Positions 24,863-33,692 of a stretch of 41,793 nt of DNA are shown here, in pieces. The stretch is from positions 1-41,793 of the forward strand of contig JBGAIL010000017.1 in NCBI GenBank assembly GCA_044225565.1, written 5' to 3'. The position numbers and the translations under genes are program-made. The stretch comes from CAVXAE01 sp044225565 (GTDB lineage Bacteria; Pseudomonadota; Gammaproteobacteria; Steroidobacterales; Steroidobacteraceae). Each line of letters begins with the position of its first letter. Within the stretch, counting starts at the first letter, position 1. The notes beneath the pieces are model-generated. The model searched no databases. It worked only from the letters and a program-made list of their open reading frames with translations, and was not told the DNA's origin.

Positions 24863-24958
24863 AAGAGGCGAATCCGGCGCGACGCCCGGACACCCTCGAC
24901 AGCCATGCCGGGATTACGGGCGAGTCTCGCTCCTGTGTCCACGGCCGGCGAAGCGGGC

Positions 24959-26530
24959 TCAGGCCCTCTTCTTCACCCGCTCGGTCAGCCGGTCGAGCAG
25001 CTTCGAGAAGGGAGAGTTCTTCGACGCGACCTGCTCCACGCGGATGTGGCGCACGCCCGAATCGTTGAGCAGCTCTCCACGACCGTTGTCGATCTCGAGG
25101 TCGCTGGCGCCGAGGATCTCGAGCGTCTCCTCGAGGCTCTTCGCGGAGCGCTTCTCGCTGGCGCGCACCTTGCCGAGGGGCTTCTTCTTGGCCCCCGCGA
25201 CCGGTGCGGGCTTCGCGGCCGACGGCTTCATCTGCGCCTGCGCGGCCAGCAGCGAGGGGGAGACGATGTCGTCCGTGACGTCGTCGATCAACTTGAACTC
25301 TTCCGTCTTGCGCTCCGCTTCCTTGCGCGGGCGCGATGCGGCGGCAGCAGCGGCTTTGGGATCCCCATCCGTGGCGCGACTACGTTCCTGCGTAGTGACC
25401 GGAATCACTGCGACGCTCGTGAACTCCGAGCGCACATAGGAAGCGACCTGCTTCGCGGAGATGGCATCGGTGAAGAAACCCAGGCGCAGACCGTACCACT
25501 TGCGACCGTCGCGACTGCCTTCCACCGTGTAGAGGGTGTAGGCGCTGAAGATGGCGAGCGGAGGCATGCTGGCGAGATCGATGGGCGCCACGGACCACTG
25601 CAGCTGCACGGCAAACGACACGGGAGCGTTGTCGCGCACGGCATCCTTGAGCGCGCGCACTGTGGCCGTATCGTCGGGTCGAAGCATCTCGATGCCCCGC
25701 GCAGCCTGCTCGCCGCCTTTCGAACGCCCGTCGGAACGGCGATCCTCCAGGATGCGCAGCACGGCGGTATCGGAGAGCGACGGCGGCTCGACCACCGACG
25801 CGGGCATGTTCCGGGTAGGCGCGGTGTCATCCAGGGACTTCAGCACTTCGCGCACGTTGGAACCCGGCGGCAGCGGTTTCTTTGCTGCGGTGGGCGCCGC
25901 TTTCAGCTTCTGAGAGACGCTAGGCGCAGCGGGCGTGGCCGCCGTGACAGGCGGAACTGAACGCGCCGCAGGAGCGGCAGCCTGCACGGGCTCCGCCAAG
26001 GGTGCTTGTGCAACGGGCACGGAAGTGGTCGCCACAATAGGCGCGGGCCCGGCCTCCGGCACGGCACGCAACGTCGGCACGACGACCGGCGGCGCGCTTG
26101 CAGGCATCTCCGGCGCGAGCGTCAGAACAGGTTGCTCAGCAACCGGCGCAGCAGGCAGCGCTGGCGTCGCAGCGGCCGGCGGCGAAGGAACAACCGCCAC
26201 CGCAGGAGCCACCGGCACATTCGGCGCAAGGCTCGCCGCAGCGCGCTGCGCGAGCTTCTTGCCCGGCGCCTCGCCAGCCCAGGCTCCTGGGTAAATGTCG
26301 CGCACCACGGCCACCCACTCCTCTGCTTCGGTGAGCGTCATGAAGTGGCCCATGTGCAGGTGAAACCGGTCGCGGCCGTCCGCGCGGCGCCGGCTGACGA
26401 AGAAGTTGAAGCGCTTGAGCTCTTCCGTCTTCGGCTGCGCAAGCGCCATCGGCGTGGTCGACGAGCAGAGGTTGACGACGAAAGGCCCGGTCGCTTCCGC
26501 CTCGGTCGCCAGTTTCGGTTGTGCAGTCAT
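24959..26530 (-). CDS. SPOR-domain-like protein with a long Ala/Pro-rich linker
   Basis: A 523-residue protein. The N-terminal part (PFVVNLCSSTTPMALAQPK to FHLHMGHFMTLTEAEEWVAV) and a second segment (SFAVQLQWSVAPIDL, YTLYTVEGSRDGRKWYGLRL, ISAKQVASYVRSEF) look like two SPOR-type folds. In many proteins these bind denuded peptidoglycan, but neither piece has a signal peptide or membrane segment, so the site of action is unclear. About 180 residues rich in alanine, proline and valine link them. A cyclic-di-GMP-I riboswitch lies in the leader, and a GGDEF-EAL gene is next upstream, which implies control by cyclic di-GMP. Ribosome site GGGAAGC precedes the ATG. Confidence 0.75.
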   Translation of the reverse strand: MTAQPKLATEAEATGPFVVNLCSSTTPMALAQPKTEELKRFNFFVSRRRADGRDRFHLHMGHFMTLTEAEEWVAVVRDIYPGAWAGEAPGKKLAQRAAASLAPNVPVAPAVAVVPSPPAAATPALPAAPVAEQPVLTLAPEMPASAPPVVVPTLRAVPEAGPAPIVATTSVPVAQAPLAEPVQAAAPAARSVPPVTAATPAAPSVSQKLKAAPTAAKKPLPPGSNVREVLKSLDDTAPTRNMPASVVEPPSLSDTAVLRILEDRRSDGRSKGGEQAARGIEMLRPDDTATVRALKDAVRDNAPVSFAVQLQWSVAPIDLASMPPLAIFSAYTLYTVEGSRDGRKWYGLRLGFFTDAISAKQVASYVRSEFTSVAVIPVTTQERSRATDGDPKAAAAAASRPRKEAERKTEEFKLIDDVTDDIVSPSLLAAQAQMKPSAAKPAPVAGAKKKPLGKVRASEKRSAKSLEETLEILGASDLEIDNGRGELLNDSGVRHIRVEQVASKNSPFSKLLDRLTERVKKRA

Positions 26531-26619
26531 TGAATCGCTTCCCCATGAACGCTCGTCGACCCGATACGGCCTCCGGCCAGGACTGACGACGGGGAATGGG
26601 CGCGGACCCGCACCAAGGC

Positions 26620-26712
26620 GCAGGATCGTGGCGGCCCCGCCGTCGTAGGACTCTGCCCTTAGACCGGTGGCTTTGCGTCCCCGCCTTTCGACGGGTTTGC
26701 CTTTGACACGCT
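26620..26712 (-). ncRNA. Cyclic-di-GMP-I (GEMM-I) riboswitch
   Basis: Read on the minus strand, the leader holds, in order, AAAGGCAAACC, a GAAA tetraloop hairpin (CCCGTCGAAAGGCGGGG), GGGACGCAAAGCC, then CCGG and CTAA, and finally a second hairpin with GGCGGGG and GCCGCCACGAT. This is the order and spacing of the GEMM-I consensus (GGCAAACC, GAAA, GGGACGCAAAGCC, CCGG, CTAA, GCGGGG). It sits about 90 bases before the start of the SPOR-like gene, same strand. No uridine run follows, so it may act on translation or on a Rho-dependent step. The first half matches strongly, the second half more loosely. Confidence 0.9.
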
Positions 26713-26865
26713 GGAAGGGCCATCGGGCCCGCTTCCAGTATTCAACTGGGGATGCAGTGTCAAAGCGTCGCCGATTGGAGTCAAGCGTCGCCGTGTGCGG
26801 AAAATCACGTTCGCCGCGGTGCTGTGACGTGAGTTGTACTTATGCGGTCCGCGATGCTACATAAA

Positions 26866-29697
26866 TCAACCGGCAGCGCGGACTTCGGCAGCCTCCGCGG
26901 TAGCGCCGGCGCGTCCCTGCAGCAGCGCGGTGATGGCCGCCTCGTTGAGCGGCCGTGCGAGATAGAAACCCTGAGCGGCATCGCAGCGGCGCTCGCGCAG
27001 GAATTCCAGCTGCTCGATGCTCTCCACACCCTCGGCCACCACGCGCTTGCCGACCGCATGGGCCGTCGAGATCATCTTCTCGACGAGCGTGATGGAGGCA
27101 CGGCTGCGCGGCACTTCCTCCAGGAAGCTGCGATCGATCTTCACCTTGCCTACGGGATAGCGGCGCAGGGAATCCAGCGAGGCATGCCCCGATCCGAAAT
27201 CGTCCAGCGCCAGGTGCACGCCGAGCTGGCAGAGTCGGTCCAGGCCGACGCTCGCGAGCTCGTCCGTGAACGCACTCTCGGTGAGCTCGAGCTCGATGAG
27301 CGAGGCCGGCAACCCGTACTTGTCCAGGGTACGCCGCAGTTGCCTGGGGAATTCATGATGCCGCAGCTGATGCGCGGACACGTTGAGCGAGAGCCGCGGC
27401 GGCTCGATCCTGCGGTCGCGCCAGCTCGCGAGCTGCGCAAAGGCCGCATCCAGCACCCAGCCGCCCAGATCCACGATGAGGCCCGTCTCCTCCGCGGCAG
27501 GAACGAACTCGGCCGGAAAACGCATGCTTTCGCGCGGCGGCTGCCAACGCAGCAGCGCCTCGATCCCATCGAGGCTGCCATCCACGATCGAGAACTGCGG
27601 CTGATAGAACAGTGAGAACTCGCGGCGACGCAGCGCGCGATGCAGGCCCGATTCGGTGGGTGCCATGGGCTTCACCGTCATGTTGACGTCGAAGAACATG
27701 GCGCGGCCGCGCCCCGACTCCTTGGCACGATACATCGTCATGTCCGCGTTGCGCATCAACTCGTCGATGGCGCTGCTGTCGTCCGGGAACAGCGTGATAC
27801 CTATGCTCGCGCACACGTAGTGATCCCGCCCGGCCACGCTCACCGGCAGCTGCACGGATTCGATGATGCGTTCCGCGACCGTGCGCGCCGCATCCGGATC
27901 CGCCACGTTGCGCAGGATGACCGCGAACTCGTCGCCACCGAGCCGTGCGACCGTATCCCCATCCTTCACCGCGGAACGAAGCCGCTGCGCGATGATGACC
28001 AGCAGCTGGTCGCCGGCGTTGTGCCCCACTGAATCGTTCACGCGCTTGAAGTGATCGAGGTCGATGTAGAGCAGCGCGCCACGGCTCAGCCCCGCCGTGG
28101 AGCTGGCCAGCTCCAGCGCGAGGCGATCGCGGAACAGCAACCGGTTCGGTAGCGCAGTGAGCGGATCGAAGTGCGCCTGCCGGTACAGCCGTTCGTCGCG
28201 CGCGGTCTTCGAGAGTGCGACCGAGAGCCTCTCGGCGAACTGGCTGCCATAGCTCGCAATCTGTGCATCCGCCAGCGGCGTCTCCCGATAACCCACCACG
28301 AGGATGGCATCGACGCGCTCCTCCGCCACTACCGGCCATACCCAGAAGAACTGCGAACCGGTCTCCTGCAGCGGCTTGAGAAAGCTGTGGCGATGCTCCT
28401 CGCAGCGCGTAACGGTGAGGCCTTCCGTGGAGTGGGCCAGGGTATCCAGCATGTCCTCGTCCAGCAGTACGCGGCTCACGGGCAGACTGCCCACGCCCGA
28501 TGCGGCGAGATAGGTGCGCCCGTGGCCAGGTGCATCCGCATCGCATAGCGTGATGCCTACGCTATGGCAGCGGGTCACCGCCTGCACGCGGGAAAGGATG
28601 ACATCCAGCACCTGCTCCATCTCCGCGGAACCGAGCAGCAGCTTGTCGATCTCGCCCAGGGTCTCCAGCGCGTGGAATTGTGCTTCGAGCCGGGGCACGG
28701 TGCGATTGAAGGCTTTCAGTGCACGCAGCGGCTCATCAGCGGATTCGCCCAGCGGAAGCCGGTCGAACGTGCGCGTTGCCAGCGCCGGCAACGCGCGCTC
28801 GAGCCGCATGAGCGCCGGCACGTAGCGGCGAACGACGCGCGACAAGAACAGCGCCGCGAGCAGGAGTCCGAACAGCAGCGCGAACGGCAGGATGCGCCCG
28901 ATAGGCATGCTGCTGGAGAACGTGCCCGGCTCGCGCTCGAAAGCGACCACGGCCCAGGGAAGCGCTGTGATTCGTTCGTGGGCCAGCGTCAGCTGCGTGA
29001 AGTTGCCGCGCCACGCCTTTCCATCCCCCTGCCACGCGAGCGAGCGACTGCGCAGCCCGTGCGTGTTCGAGGAAATGGCGCGCCCGACCATCTGGGCCAC
29101 GTCCGCGGTGACGGGTCGCACGGCCTGCAGGATCCGTCCCTGCGAGTCCACCACGGCGATGGAGAATTCCTCCGTGCCGAAAGCTCCTTCCCACAGCCAG
29201 TCCGGCGCGATCTCGAAGTACGCGAGACGCTCGAAGCCTGAAGCGCTCGCGATCCGGGCCATGAAGATGGCGGGGAACTGACCTTCCATCGCCACGGGCA
29301 ACAGCACGGTCTGACCGGCATCCAGCGCGCGCAGCTGCGCGGCATTCGGTCGCAGCGCAGCATCACCACCAGCGAGCAGCCCGTTGCGATCCACCACGAC
29401 CACGGATTTGAAGACGCGGGAGTTGACGACCTGCTGCCGCAGCGCTGAGCCGTCGTAACCGACGTCGCGCGCGGTGAGCGTCTGGATGATGGCCTCCGCC
29501 GCACCGAGCCGTGACCGCAGCCCGTAGGCATGGGACTGGCTCGAATTGGCAAGCCGGCTTGCGAGATCCCGCGCGCCATCCGCCCCCACCTCGTGCGCGG
29601 CGATGACGGCGAACAGGAGGACGGGCAGCACCGCGCAGAGCGCGAGTGCGATGCCCAGACGCCAGCCCATGCCGCCCGTTGCCGCCATTCGATCCAT
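26866..29697 (-). CDS. Sensor-GAF-GGDEF-EAL cyclic-di-GMP turnover protein
   Basis: A 943-residue inner-membrane protein. One helix (about residues 11-34), a periplasmic sensor region of about 230 residues (VVVDRNGLLAGGDAALRPN and SIAVVDSQGRILQAV are Cache-like), a second helix (about 268-290), a GAF domain (about 340-500), GGDEF (about 515-680) and EAL (about 690-930). The diguanylate cyclase site ARLGGDEFAVI is intact. The inhibitory site before it reads KDGD instead of RxxD. EAL motifs (GIEALLRW, LNVSAHQLR, LALDDFGSG, KIDRSFLEE, VAEGVES) look complete, so both synthesis and breakdown are possible. The start at 29697 was chosen for its GGGAAAG site and because the first helix follows it. 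The riboswitch-controlled SPOR gene lies downstream on the same strand. Confidence 0.93.
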   Translation of the reverse strand: MDRMAATGGMGWRLGIALALCAVLPVLLFAVIAAHEVGADGARDLASRLANSSQSHAYGLRSRLGAAEAIIQTLTARDVGYDGSALRQQVVNSRVFKSVVVVDRNGLLAGGDAALRPNAAQLRALDAGQTVLLPVAMEGQFPAIFMARIASASGFERLAYFEIAPDWLWEGAFGTEEFSIAVVDSQGRILQAVRPVTADVAQMVGRAISSNTHGLRSRSLAWQGDGKAWRGNFTQLTLAHERITALPWAVVAFEREPGTFSSSMPIGRILPFALLFGLLLAALFLSRVVRRYVPALMRLERALPALATRTFDRLPLGESADEPLRALKAFNRTVPRLEAQFHALETLGEIDKLLLGSAEMEQVLDVILSRVQAVTRCHSVGITLCDADAPGHGRTYLAASGVGSLPVSRVLLDEDMLDTLAHSTEGLTVTRCEEHRHSFLKPLQETGSQFFWVWPVVAEERVDAILVVGYRETPLADAQIASYGSQFAERLSVALSKTARDERLYRQAHFDPLTALPNRLLFRDRLALELASSTAGLSRGALLYIDLDHFKRVNDSVGHNAGDQLLVIIAQRLRSAVKDGDTVARLGGDEFAVILRNVADPDAARTVAERIIESVQLPVSVAGRDHYVCASIGITLFPDDSSAIDELMRNADMTMYRAKESGRGRAMFFDVNMTVKPMAPTESGLHRALRRREFSLFYQPQFSIVDGSLDGIEALLRWQPPRESMRFPAEFVPAAEETGLIVDLGGWVLDAAFAQLASWRDRRIEPPRLSLNVSAHQLRHHEFPRQLRRTLDKYGLPASLIELELTESAFTDELASVGLDRLCQLGVHLALDDFGSGHASLDSLRRYPVGKVKIDRSFLEEVPRSRASITLVEKMISTAHAVGKRVVAEGVESIEQLEFLRERRCDAAQGFYLARPLNEAAITALLQGRAGATAEAAEVRAAG

Positions 29698-29784
29698 GTG
29701 CGCGCTTTCCCGCGAAAGAGCGGGGAAGTGTGGCGCCACCACCGCGTTCGGGAATGTTAACCGGGTCACGATACACTGCGGCTC

Positions 29785-30963
29785 ATGAGCCCCGGGGAAC
29801 GTCAGCCCGATCCCGTGTTGCGCCGAGCCATCGCCTGGCTGCTGGCGCTCACGGTGTTGTTCATGCTCTACGCGTCGTTCTACCCGTTCGAGTTCGATCT
29901 GTCGCGGCTGCGGGAACTGGCGCACGGCAACTGGCTGAGCCGCCTGGGCTGGCGCAAGCCGCCCCGCACCGACCTGATCGCGAACCTGCTCTTCTACATG
30001 CCGTTCGGGATCTGGGTGGTGTACCTCACTCCGCGACGCTGGAGCTCGCTGCGGCGCGTCACGTTCTCGATGCTCTCCGGCGGCCTGCTTTCGCTACTCA
30101 TCGAATGCCTGCAGATCACCACGCGCAGCCGCGATCCCGCGCTGGCGGATCTCACACTCAATACGCTGAGCGCAGGTATCGGTGCGGCACTGGCGTTGAG
30201 CGCGCGCGGCCTCGGGGTGCGAGCTGTGCTGCCGCAGCTGCGCACGCATCGCCCGGATGGCGTGGCGCTGTTGCTCGTCGCCATCTGGCTCGCGCTGCAT
30301 GCGGCGCCATTCATGCCGACGGCAAGCTTCATCCGCTACCTGCGCGAACCCGCGATGCTCGTGGATTGGAGCTGGACGCTCGCGGCCATCGCGGGCTTCT
30401 TCGCCGGATGGGCCTTGCTCGGCCTCGCGCTGCGCAATCTGTTGCAGCCCGCCAGCTTCTGGCCGGTGCTCGCCGCCATGGCCGCCATCGCACTGCTCGC
30501 GCGCGTGGTGTTCCGCGCGCAGCAGCTTGAATTCAACGAATGCGCGGGACTGGCTCTAGCGCTGCCATTGTTCGCTGTGTTCCAGGCGCCAGTGCTGCGG
30601 ACCCTGCTCTGGGTTGCCCCGGCGCTCGTGTTCTTCCTGCTGGCGCCATTCGTGTTCGGCGCGCAGCAGAGCCCGCTCTCCTGGACGCTCGACCTGCCTC
30701 TCGCCCGCCGCACGCCGGCCGGCGAGCCCGGCGTGCTGGAAGCCTGCTTTCTCTACATCGGGATGGTGTGGCTGGCGAACGAATCGGGCATGGGCCTGCG
30801 CCGCGCAGTGCCGCCCCTCTTCACGGCAGCGGTACTCATCGAGCTGGCGCAGCTGCTCCAGCCGGGGAAGACGGCCGACCTGTGGGCGCCGGCCGCGGTG
30901 CTCGCGGGCGGTGCCCTGGTGTGGCTGCGGACGCGGCTCGAGCGGCGGCCGATCAGTACTTGA
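29785..30963 (+). CDS. VanZ-like family membrane protein
   Basis: A 392-residue polytopic membrane protein. The N-terminal VanZ-like part has the family pattern LYASFYPFEFDL, then DLIANLLFYMPFGIWVVYLT, and LLIECLQITTRSRDPALADL, ending LNTLSAGIGAALAL (the conserved E, R, D and N of VanZ). It is followed by several further helices, making it about twice as long as VanZ of glycopeptide resistance. The role is unknown; VanZ gives low-level teicoplanin resistance in enterococci, which says little here. Divergent from the GGDEF-EAL gene; the last 11 bases overlap the thioredoxin-like gene on the other strand. Confidence 0.85.
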   Translation: MSPGERQPDPVLRRAIAWLLALTVLFMLYASFYPFEFDLSRLRELAHGNWLSRLGWRKPPRTDLIANLLFYMPFGIWVVYLTPRRWSSLRRVTFSMLSGGLLSLLIECLQITTRSRDPALADLTLNTLSAGIGAALALSARGLGVRAVLPQLRTHRPDGVALLLVAIWLALHAAPFMPTASFIRYLREPAMLVDWSWTLAAIAGFFAGWALLGLALRNLLQPASFWPVLAAMAAIALLARVVFRAQQLEFNECAGLALALPLFAVFQAPVLRTLLWVAPALVFFLLAPFVFGAQQSPLSWTLDLPLARRTPAGEPGVLEACFLYIGMVWLANESGMGLRRAVPPLFTAAVLIELAQLLQPGKTADLWAPAAVLAGGALVWLRTRLERRPIST

Positions 30964-31555
30964 TGGTGCAGCCGTAAGCCTGTGTACTCGCCGGGCTCAC
31001 CGGCTTGCCCGCTTTCGCGTCGGCGAGCGCCACCTTCACGTAGTTGGTGGCGGTCTTGATGTCCGCGGGGTCGGTGGAACGGATGCTGTCGATGGCGCCC
31101 GCGTAGATGAGCTTGCCCTGCGGGTCGATGACGTACATGTGCGGCGTCGTCTTGGCGGAGTAGAGCTTGCCCACCTTGCCGTCCTGATCGAGCATCGCGG
31201 CGCTCGGCGCGGCACCCTTGTCCTTGAGCCAGCCCGCGAGCTGCGCAGCGGACTTGAAATCCCCATGGGAGGGATTGGTGGAGTTCACCGTGAGCCACAC
31301 CACGCCCTGGGCGGTGGCATCCTTCTGCAGGCGCGGCATGTTGCCGCTGTCGTAATGCTTCTGCACGAACGGGCAACCGGGGTTCACCCACTCCAGCACC
31401 ACGTACTTGCCCCTGTAGTCCGAGAGCTTGACGGGCTTGCCATCGAGCGAGCTCAGCGAGAAGTCCGGCGCGGGACTGCCGACGGCGCCGGCAACGGCCG
31501 GCAGGGTGAAGGCGGCGGCGACGAGGGCGAGGGCACAGGCGGCGAGACGGTTCAT
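30953..31555 (-). CDS. Exported thioredoxin-like / redoxin domain protein
   Basis: A 200-residue periplasmic protein with a signal peptide (LAACALALVAAAFTLPAVAG) and an AhpC/TSA-redoxin fold (PAPDFSLSSLDGKPVKLSDY, VVLEWVNPGCPFVQKHYDS). The active-site segment has a single cysteine (GCPF, C61) with no CxxC partner; the only other mature cysteine is near the C-terminus (AYGCTIKY). TPHMYVIDPQGKLIYAGAID is the conserved cis-proline strand. Probably a peroxiredoxin-like or reductase protein; the substrate is unknown. Its ATG overlaps the stop of the NAD(P)H-binding gene upstream (ATGA). Confidence 0.88.
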   Translation of the reverse strand: MNRLAACALALVAAAFTLPAVAGAVGSPAPDFSLSSLDGKPVKLSDYRGKYVVLEWVNPGCPFVQKHYDSGNMPRLQKDATAQGVVWLTVNSTNPSHGDFKSAAQLAGWLKDKGAAPSAAMLDQDGKVGKLYSAKTTPHMYVIDPQGKLIYAGAIDSIRSTDPADIKTATNYVKVALADAKAGKPVSPASTQAYGCTIKY

Positions 31556-32259
31556 GGAGACTCTCCTTGCAGGACTCGGCCCGGCTTCGACCGGGCCAGG
31601 GCGCGAATGTTCGCGTAAGTGTACCGGTAGACCCCGCGCCGACCCGAGCGGGCGGCGCCGATCATGGACTGGGCCACCGTCCGGACCGGGATGGCGCGCA
31701 GAGGCTCCCGCCCTCCGGTCAGGAACGGATTCACCAGCGGCATGAAGATCATGGCGGCCAGCTCGGCCGGCCGCAGCTCGCGACGCCACCCCAAGAGCAG
31801 GCCGGGCTGGATGATGTCGAGGGAGGGGAAGCCCAGGCCGGCGAGCGCCTGCTCCACCTCGCCCTTCACGCGCAGGTAGAAATGCTTTGACTGGGGACTG
31901 GCCCCCGCCGAAGAGACGAAGACGAAGCGCTGCGCCTGCGCCGCCCGCGCCGCGCGGGCGAAGGCCAGCACGTAATCGACGTCCACCTGCCGGAAAGCGG
32001 CTTCGGAGCCTGCCTGGCGACGGGTGGTGCCGAGGCAGCAGAACGCCACGTGGCAGACCGTGCCCTTGAGCTGCGCTTCCAGCCGGTCGAACTGGATGAT
32101 GCGGTTCGCGAGCCGAGGATGCTCTCGGGCGATCGGACGGCGGGTGATGGCAAAGACGCGACCGAAGTCGGGCGCCTCGAGCAGGCCATCGAGCAGGTGC
32201 TTGCCGACCAGGCCGCTCGCGCCCGCGAGCAGCGCGACCTTGGGTTCCGAGTCTGCCAT
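31552..32259 (-). CDS. NAD(P)H-binding atypical SDR (HTATIP2/YbjT-like)
   Basis: A 235-residue Rossmann-fold protein: VALLAGASGLVGKHLLDGLL is the cofactor motif, CHVAFCCLGTTRRQAGSE follows strand four, and FVFVSSAGASPQSKHFYLRV with KGEVEQAL stands where the catalytic Ser/Tyr/Lys lie in this subgroup. These proteins act as oxidoreductases or redox sensors; the substrate is unknown. It is the first gene of a two-gene operon with the exported thioredoxin-like protein (four-base overlap). The start, 56 bases from the divergent TPR gene, is well defined. Confidence 0.88.
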   Translation of the reverse strand: MADSEPKVALLAGASGLVGKHLLDGLLEAPDFGRVFAITRRPIAREHPRLANRIIQFDRLEAQLKGTVCHVAFCCLGTTRRQAGSEAAFRQVDVDYVLAFARAARAAQAQRFVFVSSAGASPQSKHFYLRVKGEVEQALAGLGFPSLDIIQPGLLLGWRRELRPAELAAMIFMPLVNPFLTGGREPLRAIPVRTVAQSMIGAARSGRRGVYRYTYANIRALARSKPGRVLQGESP

Positions 32260-32314
32260 GACTTGCGACTTGCCCTTGCGTGTTGTTTTGCAAGAGCTTA
32301 GCGTCTGCCCCAGG

Positions 32315-33691
32315 ATGATTCAAAGCTTGTCCCACCGCATCGCATCCGCGCGTCCCGGCTGGCTGCTCGCCGTGGTGGCCACTCTGTCATGCATTCCTGC
32401 GCTGGCGGTCACCGATGCGGAGCGCGCCGCCGTGTATCGCGAGTTCCGCACGCTCTTCGATGCTCGCAAGTACCAGGAAGCGCTGCCGCTCGCAGAGCGG
32501 CTGGTCACCCTCACGGAGGAACAGTACGGTGCCGCGGACCGGGCGCTGGTGAATCCGCTCACCAACCTCGCCACGGTCGCCTACCGGATGAAGGACTACC
32601 CCACGGCGGAGAAGAACTACGCGCGCAGCGTGGAGATTCTCGGCGCCACCGCAGGCAACACGGACAAACAGCTCCTTCGCCCGTTGCACGGGCTCGGCGC
32701 CACGTACCTGGCGCAGAAAGATTTCGAGCGCGCCATCGTGCCGCTCGAGCAGGCGGTGGACATCAGCCGCAACGTGGATGGGCTGTTCAACATCGACCAG
32801 CTCGAATATCTCGAGCCGCTCATCACCGGCTACGTGGCGCTGGGCCGGCGCACGGAAGCGGAAAAGGAGCATCAGTACGCATTACGCGTGATAGAGAACT
32901 CGAACGGGAAGGACGATCCCTCGCTGCTCGGCCCGCTGGACCGGTATGCGCGCTGGCTGGAGAGCACGGGTCGTTACACCACCGCGCGGGCCATGCATGC
33001 GCGCGCGCTGACCATCGCCGAGAAAGCCAATGGCATGACCTCGGTCACCACGGTGCCGCCGCTGGTCGGCTTCGCGCGCACCTACCAGCTCGAGTACCTG
33101 AACGGCGCCGAAGAGCCCGCGGAGAGCAGCAGCCAGGAGCCCACGTTCGGCATGGGAAACATGCGCCAGGAAGCCGGGCCCCGCCTCAATCCGGATGGCG
33201 AGCGCGCGCTGAAGCAGGCGCTGGTCACCATCGGACGCGCGAAGCCGCTGGATCACCGGCTGCTGGGTGAGACGCTCGTGGCGCTCGGTGACTGGTACCT
33301 GGCGGGCGCCAGCCTGGACAAGGGGATCGAGGTGTATCGCGGCGCGTGGAAAGAGCTCTCCGAGGCGAAGGACACTTCGCTGCTCGGCACGCCGTATCAG
33401 ATTGCGTACAAGCCGCCTTCCGCTTCGGCGAAGCGCTCGACGCTGGACCCTGCCGAAGCGGATCATCGATTCGTCGAGGTGCTCTTCACCGTGACGCGCG
33501 AGGGACAGGTGAAGGAAGTGCGGGCCGGGAACGGCGATGCGCCGGAAGCCCTGCAGCGCGCTGTGGAGTCCGCGACGAAGAAAGCGCGCTACCGGCCGAG
33601 GTTCGAGAACGGCGAACCGGTGGCGACGTCCGATGTGACGCTGCGGGAAGAGCTGTTGCTCAAGCCGAAGAAGGAACCCGAAGCGAAGTGA
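32315..33691 (+). CDS. Exported TPR protein with a TonB-type C-terminal domain
   Basis: A 458-residue protein with a signal peptide (PGWLLAVVATLSCIPALA, then VTD). Several tetratricopeptide repeats follow (KYQEALPLAERLVTL, NLATVAYRMKDYPTAEKNYA, ATYLAQKDFERAIVPLEQAV, YARWLESTGRYTTARAMHAR). The last 90 residues (VEVLFTVTREGQVKEVRAGN, then KKARYRPRFENGEP) match the TonB C-terminal fold that usually contacts envelope partners. There is no membrane helix other than the signal, so it is periplasmic. The ATG at 32315 follows CAGG. It is convergent, with a one-base gap, with the last gene of the vWA/FHA operon; a functional link is not shown. Confidence 0.85.
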   Translation: MIQSLSHRIASARPGWLLAVVATLSCIPALAVTDAERAAVYREFRTLFDARKYQEALPLAERLVTLTEEQYGAADRALVNPLTNLATVAYRMKDYPTAEKNYARSVEILGATAGNTDKQLLRPLHGLGATYLAQKDFERAIVPLEQAVDISRNVDGLFNIDQLEYLEPLITGYVALGRRTEAEKEHQYALRVIENSNGKDDPSLLGPLDRYARWLESTGRYTTARAMHARALTIAEKANGMTSVTTVPPLVGFARTYQLEYLNGAEEPAESSSQEPTFGMGNMRQEAGPRLNPDGERALKQALVTIGRAKPLDHRLLGETLVALGDWYLAGASLDKGIEVYRGAWKELSEAKDTSLLGTPYQIAYKPPSASAKRSTLDPAEADHRFVEVLFTVTREGQVKEVRAGNGDAPEALQRAVESATKKARYRPRFENGEPVATSDVTLREELLLKPKKEPEAK

Positions 33692-33692
33692 C

